From: Streptococcus gallolyticus | GTDB lineage: Bacteria > Bacillota > Bacilli > Lactobacillales > Streptococcaceae | Reading direction: 5' to 3' | Assembly (NCBI GenBank): GCA_019794795.1 | Contig: JAIMFC010000007.1 | Coordinates: 1-64,000, forward strand | DNA length: 64,000 nucleotides | Shown: piece after piece, positions 49,573 through 59,004 of the stretch | Layout: each line of letters begins with the position of its first letter | Position numbering within the stretch: the stretch's first letter is position 1 | Notes under the pieces: generated by a model | Seen by the model: the letters and a program-made list of their open reading frames with translations, nothing else | What the model was told of the DNA's origin: nothing | Database searches by the model: none | Made by a program: the position numbers and the translations under genes

Positions 49573-50526
49573 TTATTTTTTCAAATCATCTAGCAGACCA
49601 AACTCACGTTTGAAGGACCAGGCCATCATTTCGTGAACAAAGTCTGTGTATGGGTGAGGCGCTGCTGTAAAGGTATGTCCTAAGCGAGGGGCTAGGAAAA
49701 ATTCCATCGGAACACCTGCGCGGAGAAGGCGTTGACCATAATTCCAAGCTGAATCACGAAGGGTATCGTATTCTCCAGCAATAATCATAGTTGGTCCAAG
49801 GCCACCAATATCGTGACAAAAGGCTGGGAAGGCGTAGTAAGAAGGTTGTTGACCATTGTAACCACCAAGGTAGGCAGCTTCTGCACCGAAGGCTTTATTA
49901 GCTGGTCCCATTTTCACCTGTGTTAGCTGTTGGAAGGAGTAAGTTTCTTCAATCGCTGTATCAAAAGTTGGGCAATTGAGAACTGTCAAAGATGGTGCAG
50001 GTTCATTGTGGTCGCGGAGGTAAAGTGCCAATCCTTCCGCTAGGGTCGCACCCGCACTTGATCCATGGAGACCAAGGCGCTCAGGGTCTCCACCAAATTC
50101 TTCCGCATGATCATGCATGTACATATAAGCTGCATGACAGTCATCAAGTGGTACTGGGAAACTGTAACCTGTTGCACCGCAGAGACGATACTCTACTGCC
50201 ACTACAATGGCTGGCACGCGCGACGCAATTCCAATACAGCGAGCATTGTCAAAAGCAACTGTACCAGCTACAAAGGCGCCACCATGAATATCCAAAATCA
50301 TCGGTGCTTTTTCTGGCAAACCTGCTGGTGTGAAGACACGGATTAAGAGTTCCTGACCTTCTTCTGGACCAGGAATCATACGATCTTCCATGGTCATTCC
50401 TTCAGGAAGTTCGTAGGCCATCATAGCTTGACCTTGTGCCTTTTTACGAGCCAAGGTTTCCTCACTACCATCTGTCAAATAAGAAAACAGGTGATCCTCA
50501 TAACCTGGAAAAGATTTCAATTTCAT
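49573..50526 (-). CDS. HSL-type alpha/beta-hydrolase esterase
   Basis: A ~317-residue esterase of the hormone-sensitive-lipase group: oxyanion motif HGGAF, nucleophile Ser in GSSAG, Asp in GEYDTLRD and His in LGHTF. No signal peptide, so it acts in the cytoplasm. The ATG at 50526 follows AAAGGAAG; the longer frame to 50595 lacks a ribosome site. The setting among quinate/shikimate genes suggests hydrolysis of hydroxycinnamoyl-quinate esters such as chlorogenate, an inference. It precedes the CitMHS gene and diverges from the MBL-fold pseudogene. Confidence 0.83.
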   Translation of the reverse strand: MKLKSFPGYEDHLFSYLTDGSEETLARKKAQGQAMMAYELPEGMTMEDRMIPGPEEGQELLIRVFTPAGLPEKAPMILDIHGGAFVAGTVAFDNARCIGIASRVPAIVVAVEYRLCGATGYSFPVPLDDCHAAYMYMHDHAEEFGGDPERLGLHGSSAGATLAEGLALYLRDHNEPAPSLTVLNCPTFDTAIEETYSFQQLTQVKMGPANKAFGAEAAYLGGYNGQQPSYYAFPAFCHDIGGLGPTMIIAGEYDTLRDSAWNYGQRLLRAGVPMEFFLAPRLGHTFTAAPHPYTDFVHEMMAWSFKREFGLLDDLKK

Positions 50527-50670
50527 AGATAAACTTCCTTTCAAATCCATTGTTTTAACTGCCTTTATTTTATCACCGTTTGAGAAGTTTTTCACATGTC
50601 TTTTTTATAAAACTTATAAATCGATTTCATAAATTTTCTTTATAGATTACCAAACTTTTCCTATAAAATT

Positions 50671-50703
50671 TTCCATGGAATTTTGATAAAAAGAGATTAT
50701 AAT
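50671..50703 (+). promoter_or_regulatory. Promoter-like and palindromic sequence before the MBL-fold pseudogene
   Basis: A TATAAT (50698-50703) lies 20 bases before the ATG at 50723. The palindrome TTCCATGGAA (50671-50680) is where a -35 would be, and a half-site ATAGAT (50642-50647) like those at the LysR genes is upstream. No consensus -35 is visible. Confidence 0.4.
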
Positions 50704-50722
50704 CATAAAAAAGGAGGTTCTT

Positions 50723-51583
50723 ATGAACTAACCATTGATTACTCTAGGTATTGACAAGGGCTTAAAGGACTGCCACCATTGGCAAATTACAGAGCGTATT
50801 TACGCTATTCAATGCCCAGGTTTTCTCCCTGAACCTGGTCGACTGCCTGGCTGGGGAGATTGTATTTCTTATTTGATTATTGGACAAGAAAAAGCTTTAC
50901 TAATCGACACGGATTTCGGTATTTCAGATCTAAAATCCTATGTGGAAAAGCTGACTTCGCTCCCGCTCTTGGTGGTTAACAGCCATGTCCTTCCCGATCA
51001 TTCTGGGGGAAATCGTCAATTTGATACTGTCTGGATTGGACAGGATGAATGGCCCAGTCATGAAGGTTTTGTCTTTCCGATTGAAACGGTTCCCGGGCAA
51101 AAAGTTTGTCCTCAAGTGGAAAATGATGGTCCCTACCGCTTTGAATTTCTAACTGATGGGCAAGTCATTGACCTAAGAAATCAACAGCTACAGATTATCG
51201 CTATTCCCGGTCATACCAAAGGTTTCATTGGATTTTTCGATCTTGAAAGTCACTATTTCTTCAGCGGAGATGCTATTGTCAAACGAATTTTCTATGGACC
51301 AGGAGTTCCACTTAGTCGCTACCGAGCAGCCATTGAATCAGTAAAGAAGCTACCTATCCGAGACATTCTCTACGCCCACTGGCCTGAACCACTTCCACCG
51401 ACTTTTTTGGATAAAGTTCTACATCTGATTGATACATTCAACCCTGACCAGTCAGAGGCTGCAGAATGGGATACTCCTGACGCACCTGACTTGCGCATGT
51501 TTCATTACGGACAAGATTTTGACGACCCAGAATTTTGTGCCATGAGTTTTCGTATGGATCAATTAGAGGATATTTGTCAATAA
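50723..51583 (+). pseudogene. Metallo-beta-lactamase-fold hydrolase with stop at codon 3 and altered metal motif
   Basis: GGAGG precedes an ATG at 50723, but the frame reads ATG-AAC-TAA and then continues open for 282 codons. The protein is an MBL-fold hydrolase of the glyoxalase-II-like group. Its metal motif reads SHVLPDH where HxHxDH is expected: CTT (Leu) replaces a likely CAT (His). Later ligands (GHTKGF, SGDAIV, AHWPE) remain. A nonsense change plus a lost zinc ligand indicate decay, although internal initiation at TTG 50735 is possible. Original role is unknown; the setting suggests hydrolysis of an ester or lactone. Confidence 0.75.
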
Positions 51584-51632
51584 AAAAAAAAAAACGGAGC
51601 TGGACTCATTTCCAACTTCTAAATTTTTCTTC
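51584..51632. terminator. Bidirectional terminator between the MBL-fold and Pht-like pseudogenes
   Basis: A stem, GGAGCTGGA (51596-51604) with TTCCAACTTC (51610-51619), is flanked by a run of 13 A on the left and ATTTTTC on the right. The element recurs almost unchanged near 62,917. Confidence 0.75.
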
Positions 51633-51633
51633 G

Positions 51634-53202
51634 TTAGAATTCGTAGCTCATATCTACATTAGGCTGCCCTGGCGCAACTGGTAAGTCACTCACTTCTGAT
51701 TTCAGTAATAAGTCATAGTGAACTTGACTACCGTCTGGCTTCGTGATTGTCACCATGTGCTGGTCTTTATCATAAAGTAGTTATTCTCTGGCAACATTGT
51801 ATGTTTGAGCAAGTTCATCCAACTCTTTCTCAATCTGTTCTTGGTCATCTACTGTAGGAAGCAACTCTGGATCTGGACTGAGAAGGTCATCCCATATAGT
51901 ATTTCCTGGTTGGCTTGGAAGGTTTAGATCTGGCTTCAACAAATCTTCTTCTTCATCTTCTGGATAGGTTGATCTGGTTGAACAGGCTTATCTTCTTCAC
52001 CAGCAGGACTAAAGTTTACTGCGTAGACTTCAGCTTCTTGAGCGATGGCACCTACTTCCATATCCCATGAACCTGCTTTATAACCTTATTGAGCCACTGG
52101 GGTTGGCAAACTGATTTGAGATAAATGAGTTCCTTTACATACCAAGGCTACAAAGACTTGGCTTGATTGTAGGTTGGAAGCTAGTTGTCCATGCTCACCC
52201 TACAAAAGCGATTGGAACATAATTCTGCGAGTCATAAGGATGTTGCAAATCGTAGACTGATGGCCGATGTGAATCATTTGGATCCAATGAATTTGCTGGA
52301 TTGCTTTGGATATACGTTCCAATCACTGGACTAGTCGTACCAAAACGTACTTGGAAAATACTGGTTTGAATTTGTTGGATCAATAAGCTACCTTGACAAA
52401 GTTTTTCAATATCAAAGGTTCCCTTAACAACTTCAAATCCTGGTTTTGCAATCACTATTGGTAATTCCAAACCTGCGGCAAATACTTTTTCCCAAGATTG
52501 GTCATCACGAATATAATAGATGAAATGCTCACTTCTTTCCCCTTTATACTCCAAGTAGCCATTGTCCAACGTATGGAAGTCTACACGGACATAGTCCATC
52601 TGACGAAGATGTGGGTATTTTGCACGGTCAAATATGGTAGAAGGCTGTGGTTCCAAATAAATTTGGAAAGATTCAAAATGATTTGGCTTGAAAACAGTAT
52701 AGAAACTTCTATGGCGGTCTACTTGACCCGGCTCTTGCTTGTAATCATAGCTCCAATGGTGGAAGTAATAGCCATTTTTAACTTCGTTGACAATATCTTC
52801 CTGCTTCAAATGATAACTAGAATCCGTCATCAATAAGCTTTCGCTAATAATGGCATTGTAGGGCACCTTCCCATTATAAACATGATAGTGTTCCCCGTGA
52901 AAGGGCACATAGCCATCTGCTGTAATTTTGATGACAATCTGCTCTACTGTAATCCCCTCTTTTTTAGAAACTTCCTCTGGACTCAGTTTTTCTTTCTGAA
53001 TCTGGTCTGAACCTTTTTGGGCCTTGGACGTTGATTTATTTCCACCAAAAACATATGAAACTGTATTTTCTGCCTTACTATCAATCTTAGCATTCCCCTG
53101 TTTGGACAAAATATAGGCAGATGATAAGCCTAAAATCGCTGTAGTTGCTAATGATAGAGCAACTATTTTTTCTTTTCTATTTTCCTCCTTTTGATTAACC
53201 AT
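51634..53202 (-). pseudogene. Degraded histidine-triad (Pht-like) surface protein
   Basis: The 5' portion (52195-53202, 335 codons) has an N-terminal hydrophobic helix (IVALSLATTAILGLSSAYIL), a histidine-triad motif HGEHYH followed by VYNGKVPYNAIISE, and a later beta-rich region. Downstream to about 51,640, recognisable coding sequence continues in shifted frames with in-frame stops (for example AGSWDMEVGAIAQEAEVYAV), so the C-terminus is lost. Pht proteins bind zinc at the surface and are AdcR-regulated; a matching site lies upstream. The ATG at 53202 has no Shine-Dalgarno, another sign of decay. Confidence 0.75.
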
Positions 53203-53206
53203 TTAA

Positions 53207-53218
53207 TTAATTGGTTGA
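53207..53218 (-). promoter_or_regulatory. AdcR-like zinc-repressor site
   Basis: TCAACCAATTAA (minus strand) matches the AdcR consensus TTAACYRGTTAA at 10 of 12 positions; a weaker second match, TTACTGGTTGAC, lies near 53,258-53,270. It sits just upstream of the Pht-like gene, whose family is zinc-regulated in streptococci. Confidence 0.5.
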
Positions 53219-53310
53219 TTTTTTTACTAAATTATCAACTTTTGTCAACCAGTAAGGTACATTTCCCCGCAAAAAAGGAGCCAAAATGAGATTTCAGCTC
53301 CTTTCTTAAA

Positions 53311-54186
53311 CTATTTCCTGTCAAATAGAAGATCACGAATATAGTCAACTGGCATATCCTGACCTGTGTGCAATTTGAAGGCTGCTGCTCCTTGATACAA
53401 CATCATGGCAAGTCCATTAAAGACTTTTTGACAACCATTTTCTCGGGCAAATTTCAAGAGTTGTGTTTCAGCAGGACTATAAACCACATCTAAAATTACC
53501 AAATCAGGACGAATCACTGCTGGATCATTAATCAGCTTCATATCTTCAAACGGCTTCATCCCAATACCAGTTGCATCGATATAGATCGAACTCTCTCCGA
53601 TTGATTTGTAGAAATTCTCTGTATCTGCTAAATCTTCCAAGGTTACTTTTGTGCTGGTCTCCTTGTTAATCGTATCGATAATACCAGCCGCAGCTTCGAA
53701 AGCCTTGTCTTTGATATTAAAAATGCGTACCTCCTTAGCACCTTCCAAGCCAAGTTGAACAGCAATAGCTGTACCAGCACCACCGATACCTGCCAGTGTA
53801 ATCACTTGGTCTTTCACATCCACACCTTCTGCTTCCAAGGAGCGCACGGCACCGACACCGTCTGTATTATGCCCCACTAGATGACCATCTTGATTCACAA
53901 AAGTATTGACCGCACCAATCATCTTAGCCGCTGGAGATAGTTCATCCATGTAAGGAACAATAGCCTGCTTATTTGGCATGGAAACATTTCCGCCGACAAT
54001 TCCCAAAGCACGAATAGCCTTAATAGTAGCTGGCAATTCTTCTTGACCAACTTCAAAGGCAAGATAAGCTAGGTCAAGACCAAGTTTAGCGTAAGTCTCA
54101 TTGTACATTTTTGGAGACAAACTGTGACGAATAGGGGTTGCAATAAGAGCCAACATCAAGGTGTGGCCTGATAAACGTTCTGTCAT
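53311..54186 (-). CDS. YdiB-like quinate/shikimate dehydrogenase (copy 1)
   Basis: A ~291-residue member of the AroE/YdiB family: [13 protein letters not shown], catalytic Lys in SMPNKQ and Asp in HNTDG, Rossmann motif GIGGAGTA. Overall similarity to E. coli YdiB, including DLADTENF and GMKPFED regions, is higher than to biosynthetic AroE. After the Rossmann motif it reads IFNIKDKAF, lacking the Arg that usually binds NADP phosphate, so NAD may be preferred. It oxidises quinate or shikimate, or runs in reverse. The start at 54186 has GGAAG; an upstream frame start is unlikely. Paralogue of the next gene. Confidence 0.88.
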   Translation of the reverse strand: MTERLSGHTLMLALIATPIRHSLSPKMYNETYAKLGLDLAYLAFEVGQEELPATIKAIRALGIVGGNVSMPNKQAIVPYMDELSPAAKMIGAVNTFVNQDGHLVGHNTDGVGAVRSLEAEGVDVKDQVITLAGIGGAGTAIAVQLGLEGAKEVRIFNIKDKAFEAAAGIIDTINKETSTKVTLEDLADTENFYKSIGESSIYIDATGIGMKPFEDMKLINDPAVIRPDLVILDVVYSPAETQLLKFARENGCQKVFNGLAMMLYQGAAAFKLHTGQDMPVDYIRDLLFDRK

Positions 54187-54235
54187 AAGACACTTCCTTC
54201 TAAGATTTTCAATATAAACACTTTCACACATGAAA

Positions 54236-54420
54236 AGAGAGTGGGACAAAAATTGTGATTTCGCAGAAATCGATTTTGTCGTCCCACCTCCGCACAGTTG
54301 ACTAGCACCAAAGGTCTGGGGGACCTTTGGTGGCTATAAATATAGCTAGTGAAACTAGCTTCAATTATTCGAAATTACTTGCGTAGCAAGGGAAGAGAAC
54401 ATTCAGTCAACCACTGCGTC
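54236..54420 (+). repeat. Dispersed streptococcal intergenic repeat, copy 1
   Basis: The 303-base gap between the two dehydrogenase genes holds a modular repeat: GTGGGAC...GTCCCACC hairpin, then CCGCACAGTTGACTAG, internal palindromes (ACCAAAGGTC/GACCTTTGGT at 54,307-54,330; CTTGCGTAGCAAG), and finally TCAACCACTGCGTC. The same modules occur in inverted orientation at 62,961-63,085. No gene is visible in it. Confidence 0.7.
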
Positions 54421-54489
54421 AAACTGTTAAAGCAGTTAAAGTGAAAGAACCTGAGACTTTTATCTCAAGTTCTGGTCAATCAATACCGC

Positions 54490-55374
54490 TTATTTAGCGT
54501 CGCTAAAGAATGTATCGCGGATGTATTCCACCGGCATATCTTCACCTGTGTGGAGTTTGAAGGCTTCTGCACCTTGGTAGAGCATCATGCCGATACCATT
54601 GAGGGCTTTTTTAGCACCATGTGCCTTAGCAAATTTAAGCAATTTTGTTTCAAGTGGGCTGTAGACAACATCAAAGACAACCAAGTCAGGACGGATAACA
54701 GCTGGATCATCAATCAATGAGACATCTTCTTGAGGTTTCATACCTGCACTTGTTGCGTCAATATAGATGCTTGATTCAGCGATTGACTGTTTGAAGGCAG
54801 CTTGGTCGGCCAAGTCTGTCAAGGTAGCTGAAGATTCTGTACGAGTATTAATTTTTTCAACAGTTGTTTCAGCATTTGCATAGAAATCATCTTTACGGTT
54901 AAAGATACGGATTTCTTTTGCACCATCAAGGGCCAATTGGATAGCAATAGCTGTACCAGCACCACCAGCACCTGTCAAAGTGATGATTTGGTCTTTCACG
55001 TCAACACCTTCTTCAGCCAAGGCACGAACAGCACCAGTACCGTCTGTCACGTGCCCAACCAAGTGACCTTTACCGTCTTTATTTACGACAGTGTTAACGG
55101 CACCGACCAATTCAGCAGCTGGTGACAATTCATCAAGGTAAGGAATGATGGCTTGTTTGTTTGGCATTGAAACATTTGAACCACGGATACCCAAAGCACG
55201 GATACCTTGGACAGCATCAGCCAATTCTTCTTGACCGACTTCAAATGCAAGATAGGCATAGTCCAAGCCCAATTTTGCATAAGCTTCATTGTGCATTTTT
55301 GGTGACAAGCTGTGACGGATAGGTGTAGCAATCAAGCTAACCAAGAGTGTGTGACCTGATAAACGTTCTGTCAT
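54490..55374 (-). CDS. YdiB-like quinate/shikimate dehydrogenase (copy 2)
   Basis: A 294-residue paralogue of the preceding enzyme: [19 protein letters not shown] (catalytic Lys), GAGGAGTA and IFNRKDDFY, a segment very like E. coli YdiB (FNRRDEFF). In place of the family's NTDG it has HVTDG; the catalytic Asp is kept, but the substrate-binding Asn is Val. The two copies may differ in substrate (quinate versus shikimate) or cofactor. It is 15 bases from the MFS gene upstream and probably co-transcribed with it. Confidence 0.88.
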   Translation of the reverse strand: MTERLSGHTLLVSLIATPIRHSLSPKMHNEAYAKLGLDYAYLAFEVGQEELADAVQGIRALGIRGSNVSMPNKQAIIPYLDELSPAAELVGAVNTVVNKDGKGHLVGHVTDGTGAVRALAEEGVDVKDQIITLTGAGGAGTAIAIQLALDGAKEIRIFNRKDDFYANAETTVEKINTRTESSATLTDLADQAAFKQSIAESSIYIDATSAGMKPQEDVSLIDDPAVIRPDLVVFDVVYSPLETKLLKFAKAHGAKKALNGIGMMLYQGAEAFKLHTGEDMPVEYIRDTFFSDAK

Positions 55375-55389
55375 AATAGAACCTCTTTC

Positions 55390-56604
55390 TTATTTGTAAA
55401 AAATTGTTTGATACCGCTTGTGAACAAGGACGAGACAAGCCGCCCCTAGAAAAGCTAGTCCAGCATTTAGGACAAAAATATAGCGCATATTTTGCTCAGC
55501 CAGAACTCCTGTCAAATAAGGAATTCCCATAACTGAAATAGATGTTGCCAGTGAATAAAAACTTGTAATCACCCCACGTTTGAAGGGAAAAAATTCCAGC
55601 AAGACCGCCAGCCCTAGTTGCCAAATTCCTCCTGCTGAGAAGAAACCGACACAGAAGGTTGCCAACATAACTGTCGCAAAACTTGGATTGAACAGCATAT
55701 AGGCTAAAGCCAAGCCTGTAATGCTCGTACAGAAAATCATAAATTTTGGAATATTGATACCTCGATTGACGATAAAAGAGGTCACAAAGACAGAAATAAA
55801 TGAAAAAATACTGTAATAGCTGACCAAGACCAAACTATCTGCTTCTTTCATCCGTAAAACTTCTTGTGCAAATGAAGGAATCCAAGTGATGAAAATGTTA
55901 AATAAGGATACGGACACGAATGAGAAAATCAACAAAGCTACGCCCTCAATCTTAAAATTCGCACCTGTTTCTTGCAAGGAATGCTCCGCCTTTTCCTCCA
56001 AATCTTCTTGACTTATCTGCACCACTTTTCCATCTTGAACAGCAGGAAAAGACAGACGAAGGGTCAAGAAGAGATTAAGCCCCATACAGAGAGCAGAGAC
56101 GATGAAGGTCCAGCCAAAATAATAATCATTTTGCAGAATAAAGCGGGTAATGATAGGGAAGATAAACTGCCCCATAGAGATAAAGGCTTTATTTAGCACA
56201 CTGAGAGCACTATTTCGTGAAGGATTTTCAAAGGCTTCAACGACTACTGGATAGGTACCAGTGTCCAGAAAGGCATTTCCAAAACCTGCAAAAATTGAGA
56301 AGACAAAGGCCCAAAGATAGTTGGGAGATAAGAGCAGACCGATAAAGAAGACAATGTAGGAAAAAATTCCCAGCAAAATCGACCGACGTCGGCCTAACTT
56401 ATCAGATAAAATACCTGCGAAGTTCACACTCAAAATGCGTCCAACTCCAATGGCACTCAGTACTAGAGAGACTTCCTTGAAAGAAGCACCCCAGTTCTCC
56501 CGAAGAACCGACATATTTTGCGAAACAATGATTGCTGCAATCCCTTGGAAAACATAGTTTACATACAAACTTCCAATGGTGGGGATGTATTTATTTTTTG
56601 CCAC
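55390..56604 (-). CDS. MFS transporter (quinate/shikimate-type candidate)
   Basis: A ~404-residue permease with 12 predicted helices, the loop 2-3 motif SDKLGRRRS and a second-half repeat. The likely start is GTG at 56604 with AAAGG about 10 bases upstream. It lies between two other metabolic genes on the minus strand, directly upstream of the dehydrogenase copy 2. By context it imports a hydroaromatic acid; substrate not determined. Confidence 0.8.
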   Translation of the reverse strand: MAKNKYIPTIGSLYVNYVFQGIAAIIVSQNMSVLRENWGASFKEVSLVLSAIGVGRILSVNFAGILSDKLGRRRSILLGIFSYIVFFIGLLLSPNYLWAFVFSIFAGFGNAFLDTGTYPVVVEAFENPSRNSALSVLNKAFISMGQFIFPIITRFILQNDYYFGWTFIVSALCMGLNLFLTLRLSFPAVQDGKVVQISQEDLEEKAEHSLQETGANFKIEGVALLIFSFVSVSLFNIFITWIPSFAQEVLRMKEADSLVLVSYYSIFSFISVFVTSFIVNRGINIPKFMIFCTSITGLALAYMLFNPSFATVMLATFCVGFFSAGGIWQLGLAVLLEFFPFKRGVITSFYSLATSISVMGIPYLTGVLAEQNMRYIFVLNAGLAFLGAACLVLVHKRYQTIFYK

Positions 56605-56632
56605 TAAGCTATCGCCTTTCAAAGATAATACA

Positions 56633-56702
56633 GGTGCAAGACCGAGGAAACTCCTCAGTCCTGCACCTTATTTTTAGACATTAGAACCTGTATTCACGGT
56701 TC
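56633..56702 (-). terminator. Hairpins between the two MFS genes
   Basis: A long imperfect stem (GGTGCA...TGCACC, 56633-56667) and a shorter one, AGAACC/GGTTCT (56681-56702), follow the stop of the upstream MFS gene. T-tracts are poor on the minus strand, so they may attenuate or stabilise the transcript. Confidence 0.45.
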
Positions 56703-58013
56703 TTAGCCTTTTTTAGAGTTTGAGAAGATAGATACGCCGAAGATATGGCTGTAACGTGTACCTGCAAAGAACATAAGAGCCGCTGAAGCAAGACCTGTAC
56801 CTGCCATGATCAACATAATCAATTCACCTTTACCTGCTGCAATCAAGCTACCAGCTGCTTTAGGAATGATGATTGAACCAAGCGCCATAACGAAGTAATA
56901 AACTGACGTATTACGACCTTTGTTTGTATCGAAGAATTGGTTAAGGACACCGTTCCCCATTTGAAGAAGACCACCAGCAGCACAGAAACCAACGATGATA
57001 CCTGCAATGGTCAAGGTAGCTGGTGATGGGGCAAAGAAGACCATAAGACCTGCCAAACCTGCAAATACTGGGCTGATTGCAAGGATAGACATATCACGCA
57101 CACCACGCGCCATCATGATGGAGAAGACAAAGGTTGCAACCAAACCACCCAATTGGTAGAGAGAAGTTACAGATGCCGCAGCACCTTCTGACATATTCAA
57201 TACGCTTGTTGCATAGATTTTTGAAGCTTGTTGGAAAAGGTAGAAGTTTGAGTAGATGGTCAAAGCAAAGATTGACAAGACCGTACCGTCAAGAGCGAAA
57301 TTACCGTGATTTGCTTTTTCAACTGAACCAACAGTTGCAACGTTTTGACGTTTTTCAAGTTCTTTGATGGCTGCTGAAGCCGACAAACCTTCTTCTTTTT
57401 GCAAATCCAAGTCTGGGAATTTGGCAAAGAGAACACCTGCAAATACAACTGCACTGAGCACGAGTGGAATCCAGATACCAATTTCAGGAGCAAGACCATT
57501 TGTCGCTACAAAGGCAACAACCAATGGGTACAAGATAGATGAAACGGAGATGAATGTTTTACCAAGAACAGATGCTGTTGACTTGTTCTCTGGGTACATT
57601 TCAAAGAGGGCTGGGTTGATAGCTCCGTCGTAGAATGATGTCATAGCACCACCGATGAAGGCCAAGAAGTTTACGAAGACAATATCTGTTGCAAACAAGA
57701 AGGATGCAAACATCAACACGTAACCAAGCAAACCAGCAACAATCAATGGTTTACGACCAATTTTATCAGATAATGGACCTGAGAAAGCTAGGAAGGACAA
57801 TTTACCCCAACCAGTCCAAGCAACTGCAGCCAATACTGTACCAGTTGCAACTGCCAATTTCTTAGGATCAGTCAAATCAGCTTGTGAAATCAAGTTCCAT
57901 TTGACTGCAAAGAATTTTGCATTTTGTGAAATCAAGAGAGCTTGAATCCCGTGACAGAAGTAAGCTGACCACAGCAAGAAGGCTGTAAAGTTGTATTTAT
58001 TATTCTTAAACAT
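56703..58013 (-). CDS. MFS transporter (second permease of the cluster)
   Basis: A ~436-residue permease with about 12 helices and the motif SDKIGRKPL after helix 2. The ATG at 58013 (LMFKNN) is chosen; AAAGGA is 11 bases upstream. It follows the SDR gene closely. It differs enough from the other MFS protein (longer cytoplasmic loop, ~190-240) to suggest a different substrate, such as shikimate versus quinate, or an exchange product. Confidence 0.8.
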   Translation of the reverse strand: MFKNNKYNFTAFLLWSAYFCHGIQALLISQNAKFFAVKWNLISQADLTDPKKLAVATGTVLAAVAWTGWGKLSFLAFSGPLSDKIGRKPLIVAGLLGYVLMFASFLFATDIVFVNFLAFIGGAMTSFYDGAINPALFEMYPENKSTASVLGKTFISVSSILYPLVVAFVATNGLAPEIGIWIPLVLSAVVFAGVLFAKFPDLDLQKEEGLSASAAIKELEKRQNVATVGSVEKANHGNFALDGTVLSIFALTIYSNFYLFQQASKIYATSVLNMSEGAAASVTSLYQLGGLVATFVFSIMMARGVRDMSILAISPVFAGLAGLMVFFAPSPATLTIAGIIVGFCAAGGLLQMGNGVLNQFFDTNKGRNTSVYYFVMALGSIIIPKAAGSLIAAGKGELIMLIMAGTGLASAALMFFAGTRYSHIFGVSIFSNSKKG

Positions 58014-58078
58014 TAATTCATAATTCCTTTCGTTATGGGTCAAAGGAGATGAGCTCTCCTCTGGCTATACGTTTGTGA

Positions 58079-58936
58079 TTAGTTGTTTCCTTTGATACGC
58101 TCAAGGTAGGCATTGTGTTCTTTTTCAGCAAATTCACGGCGTCCACCTGGTTTTGGTGTTTGGTCACCCATCATGATACCAAACCCACCTTCTACACGAA
58201 GCTCATGGCCGTTTGTGTAGTCAGAACGGTCACTTGCCAAGTAGAGAACTGCATTAGCGATATCCATTGTGTTACCAATCCGTTTGTTGGCTGTCAATGC
58301 TTTACGACCTTCTTCAACGACTGGGTCAGCGTAGAAGCTTTCTGACAATGGTGTTTTTACAAAACATGGTTGGATACAGTTTGAACGAACACCAAATTGT
58401 CCCCATTCTGCAGCCATTTGACGTGACATCATGTTAACACCAGCTTTTGTTGAACTGTAAGCAGCTGAATACGTTTCTGGAAAGACAGATGCGATTGTTG
58501 AGATGTGCACCATGTTTCCTTTTCCTTGTTTGATAAATTGACGACCAAAGCGTTGAGATACCAAGAAGTATCCTGTCAAGTTGATATCAACTGTTTGGCG
58601 CCATTCTTCAAGTGGAAGGTCTTCCAATGGACAAGCACGAAGCATAGCTGCTGTGTTAACCAAAATATCAACTGTACCAAATTTTTCAACAGCCTTGGCA
58701 ACTGCATTATCTACATCTGCTTCTACAGTTGAGTTGGTTACAACTGCAAGTGTTCCGACACCATATTCTTTTGCGATTTCTTCAGCGTATGCCACCAAAG
58801 CTTCTTCACGGATATCCATTAAGACAACATTAGCACCTTGTTTCGCAAATTCTTGAACGATGGTACGTCCCATACCACCAACGGCACCTGTTACTGCTGC
58901 AGTTTTTCCTTCAAGGCCTAACCATTTATCTGACAT
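58079..58936 (-). CDS. Short-chain dehydrogenase/reductase (SDR)
   Basis: A 285-residue classical SDR: TGAVGGMG cofactor loop (16-23), DIREEAL after beta-2 (acidic residue favouring NAD), NTAAM, catalytic Ser in STIAS and YSSTK. The long C-terminal extension (~250-285) is unusual. It may oxidise or reduce a ring hydroxyl of a hydroaromatic acid. It has its own extended -10 promoter upstream and precedes the MFS gene. Confidence 0.87.
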   Translation of the reverse strand: MSDKWLGLEGKTAAVTGAVGGMGRTIVQEFAKQGANVVLMDIREEALVAYAEEIAKEYGVGTLAVVTNSTVEADVDNAVAKAVEKFGTVDILVNTAAMLRACPLEDLPLEEWRQTVDINLTGYFLVSQRFGRQFIKQGKGNMVHISTIASVFPETYSAAYSSTKAGVNMMSRQMAAEWGQFGVRSNCIQPCFVKTPLSESFYADPVVEEGRKALTANKRIGNTMDIANAVLYLASDRSDYTNGHELRVEGGFGIMMGDQTPKPGGRREFAEKEHNAYLERIKGNN

Positions 58937-58966
58937 TTATTTGTTCTCCTCTATCATTTAATTTCT

Positions 58967-58975
58967 ATTATAGCA
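58967..58975 (-). promoter_or_regulatory. Extended -10 promoter of the SDR gene
   Basis: TGC-TATAAT on the minus strand (hexamer 58967-58972), about 30 bases before the SDR start, with GGAGAA as ribosome site. The -35 is weak, which an extended -10 tolerates. Confidence 0.5.
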
Positions 58976-59004
58976 AAATTCATCAGCTATAAAAACCGTT
59001 TTCA

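Noticed and set aside
50735-51583. MBL-fold protein as an intact gene from TTG 50735
   Set aside because: The strong ribosome site points to the ATG at 50723, which is followed by an in-frame stop, and a metal ligand is changed; pseudogene is the simpler reading.
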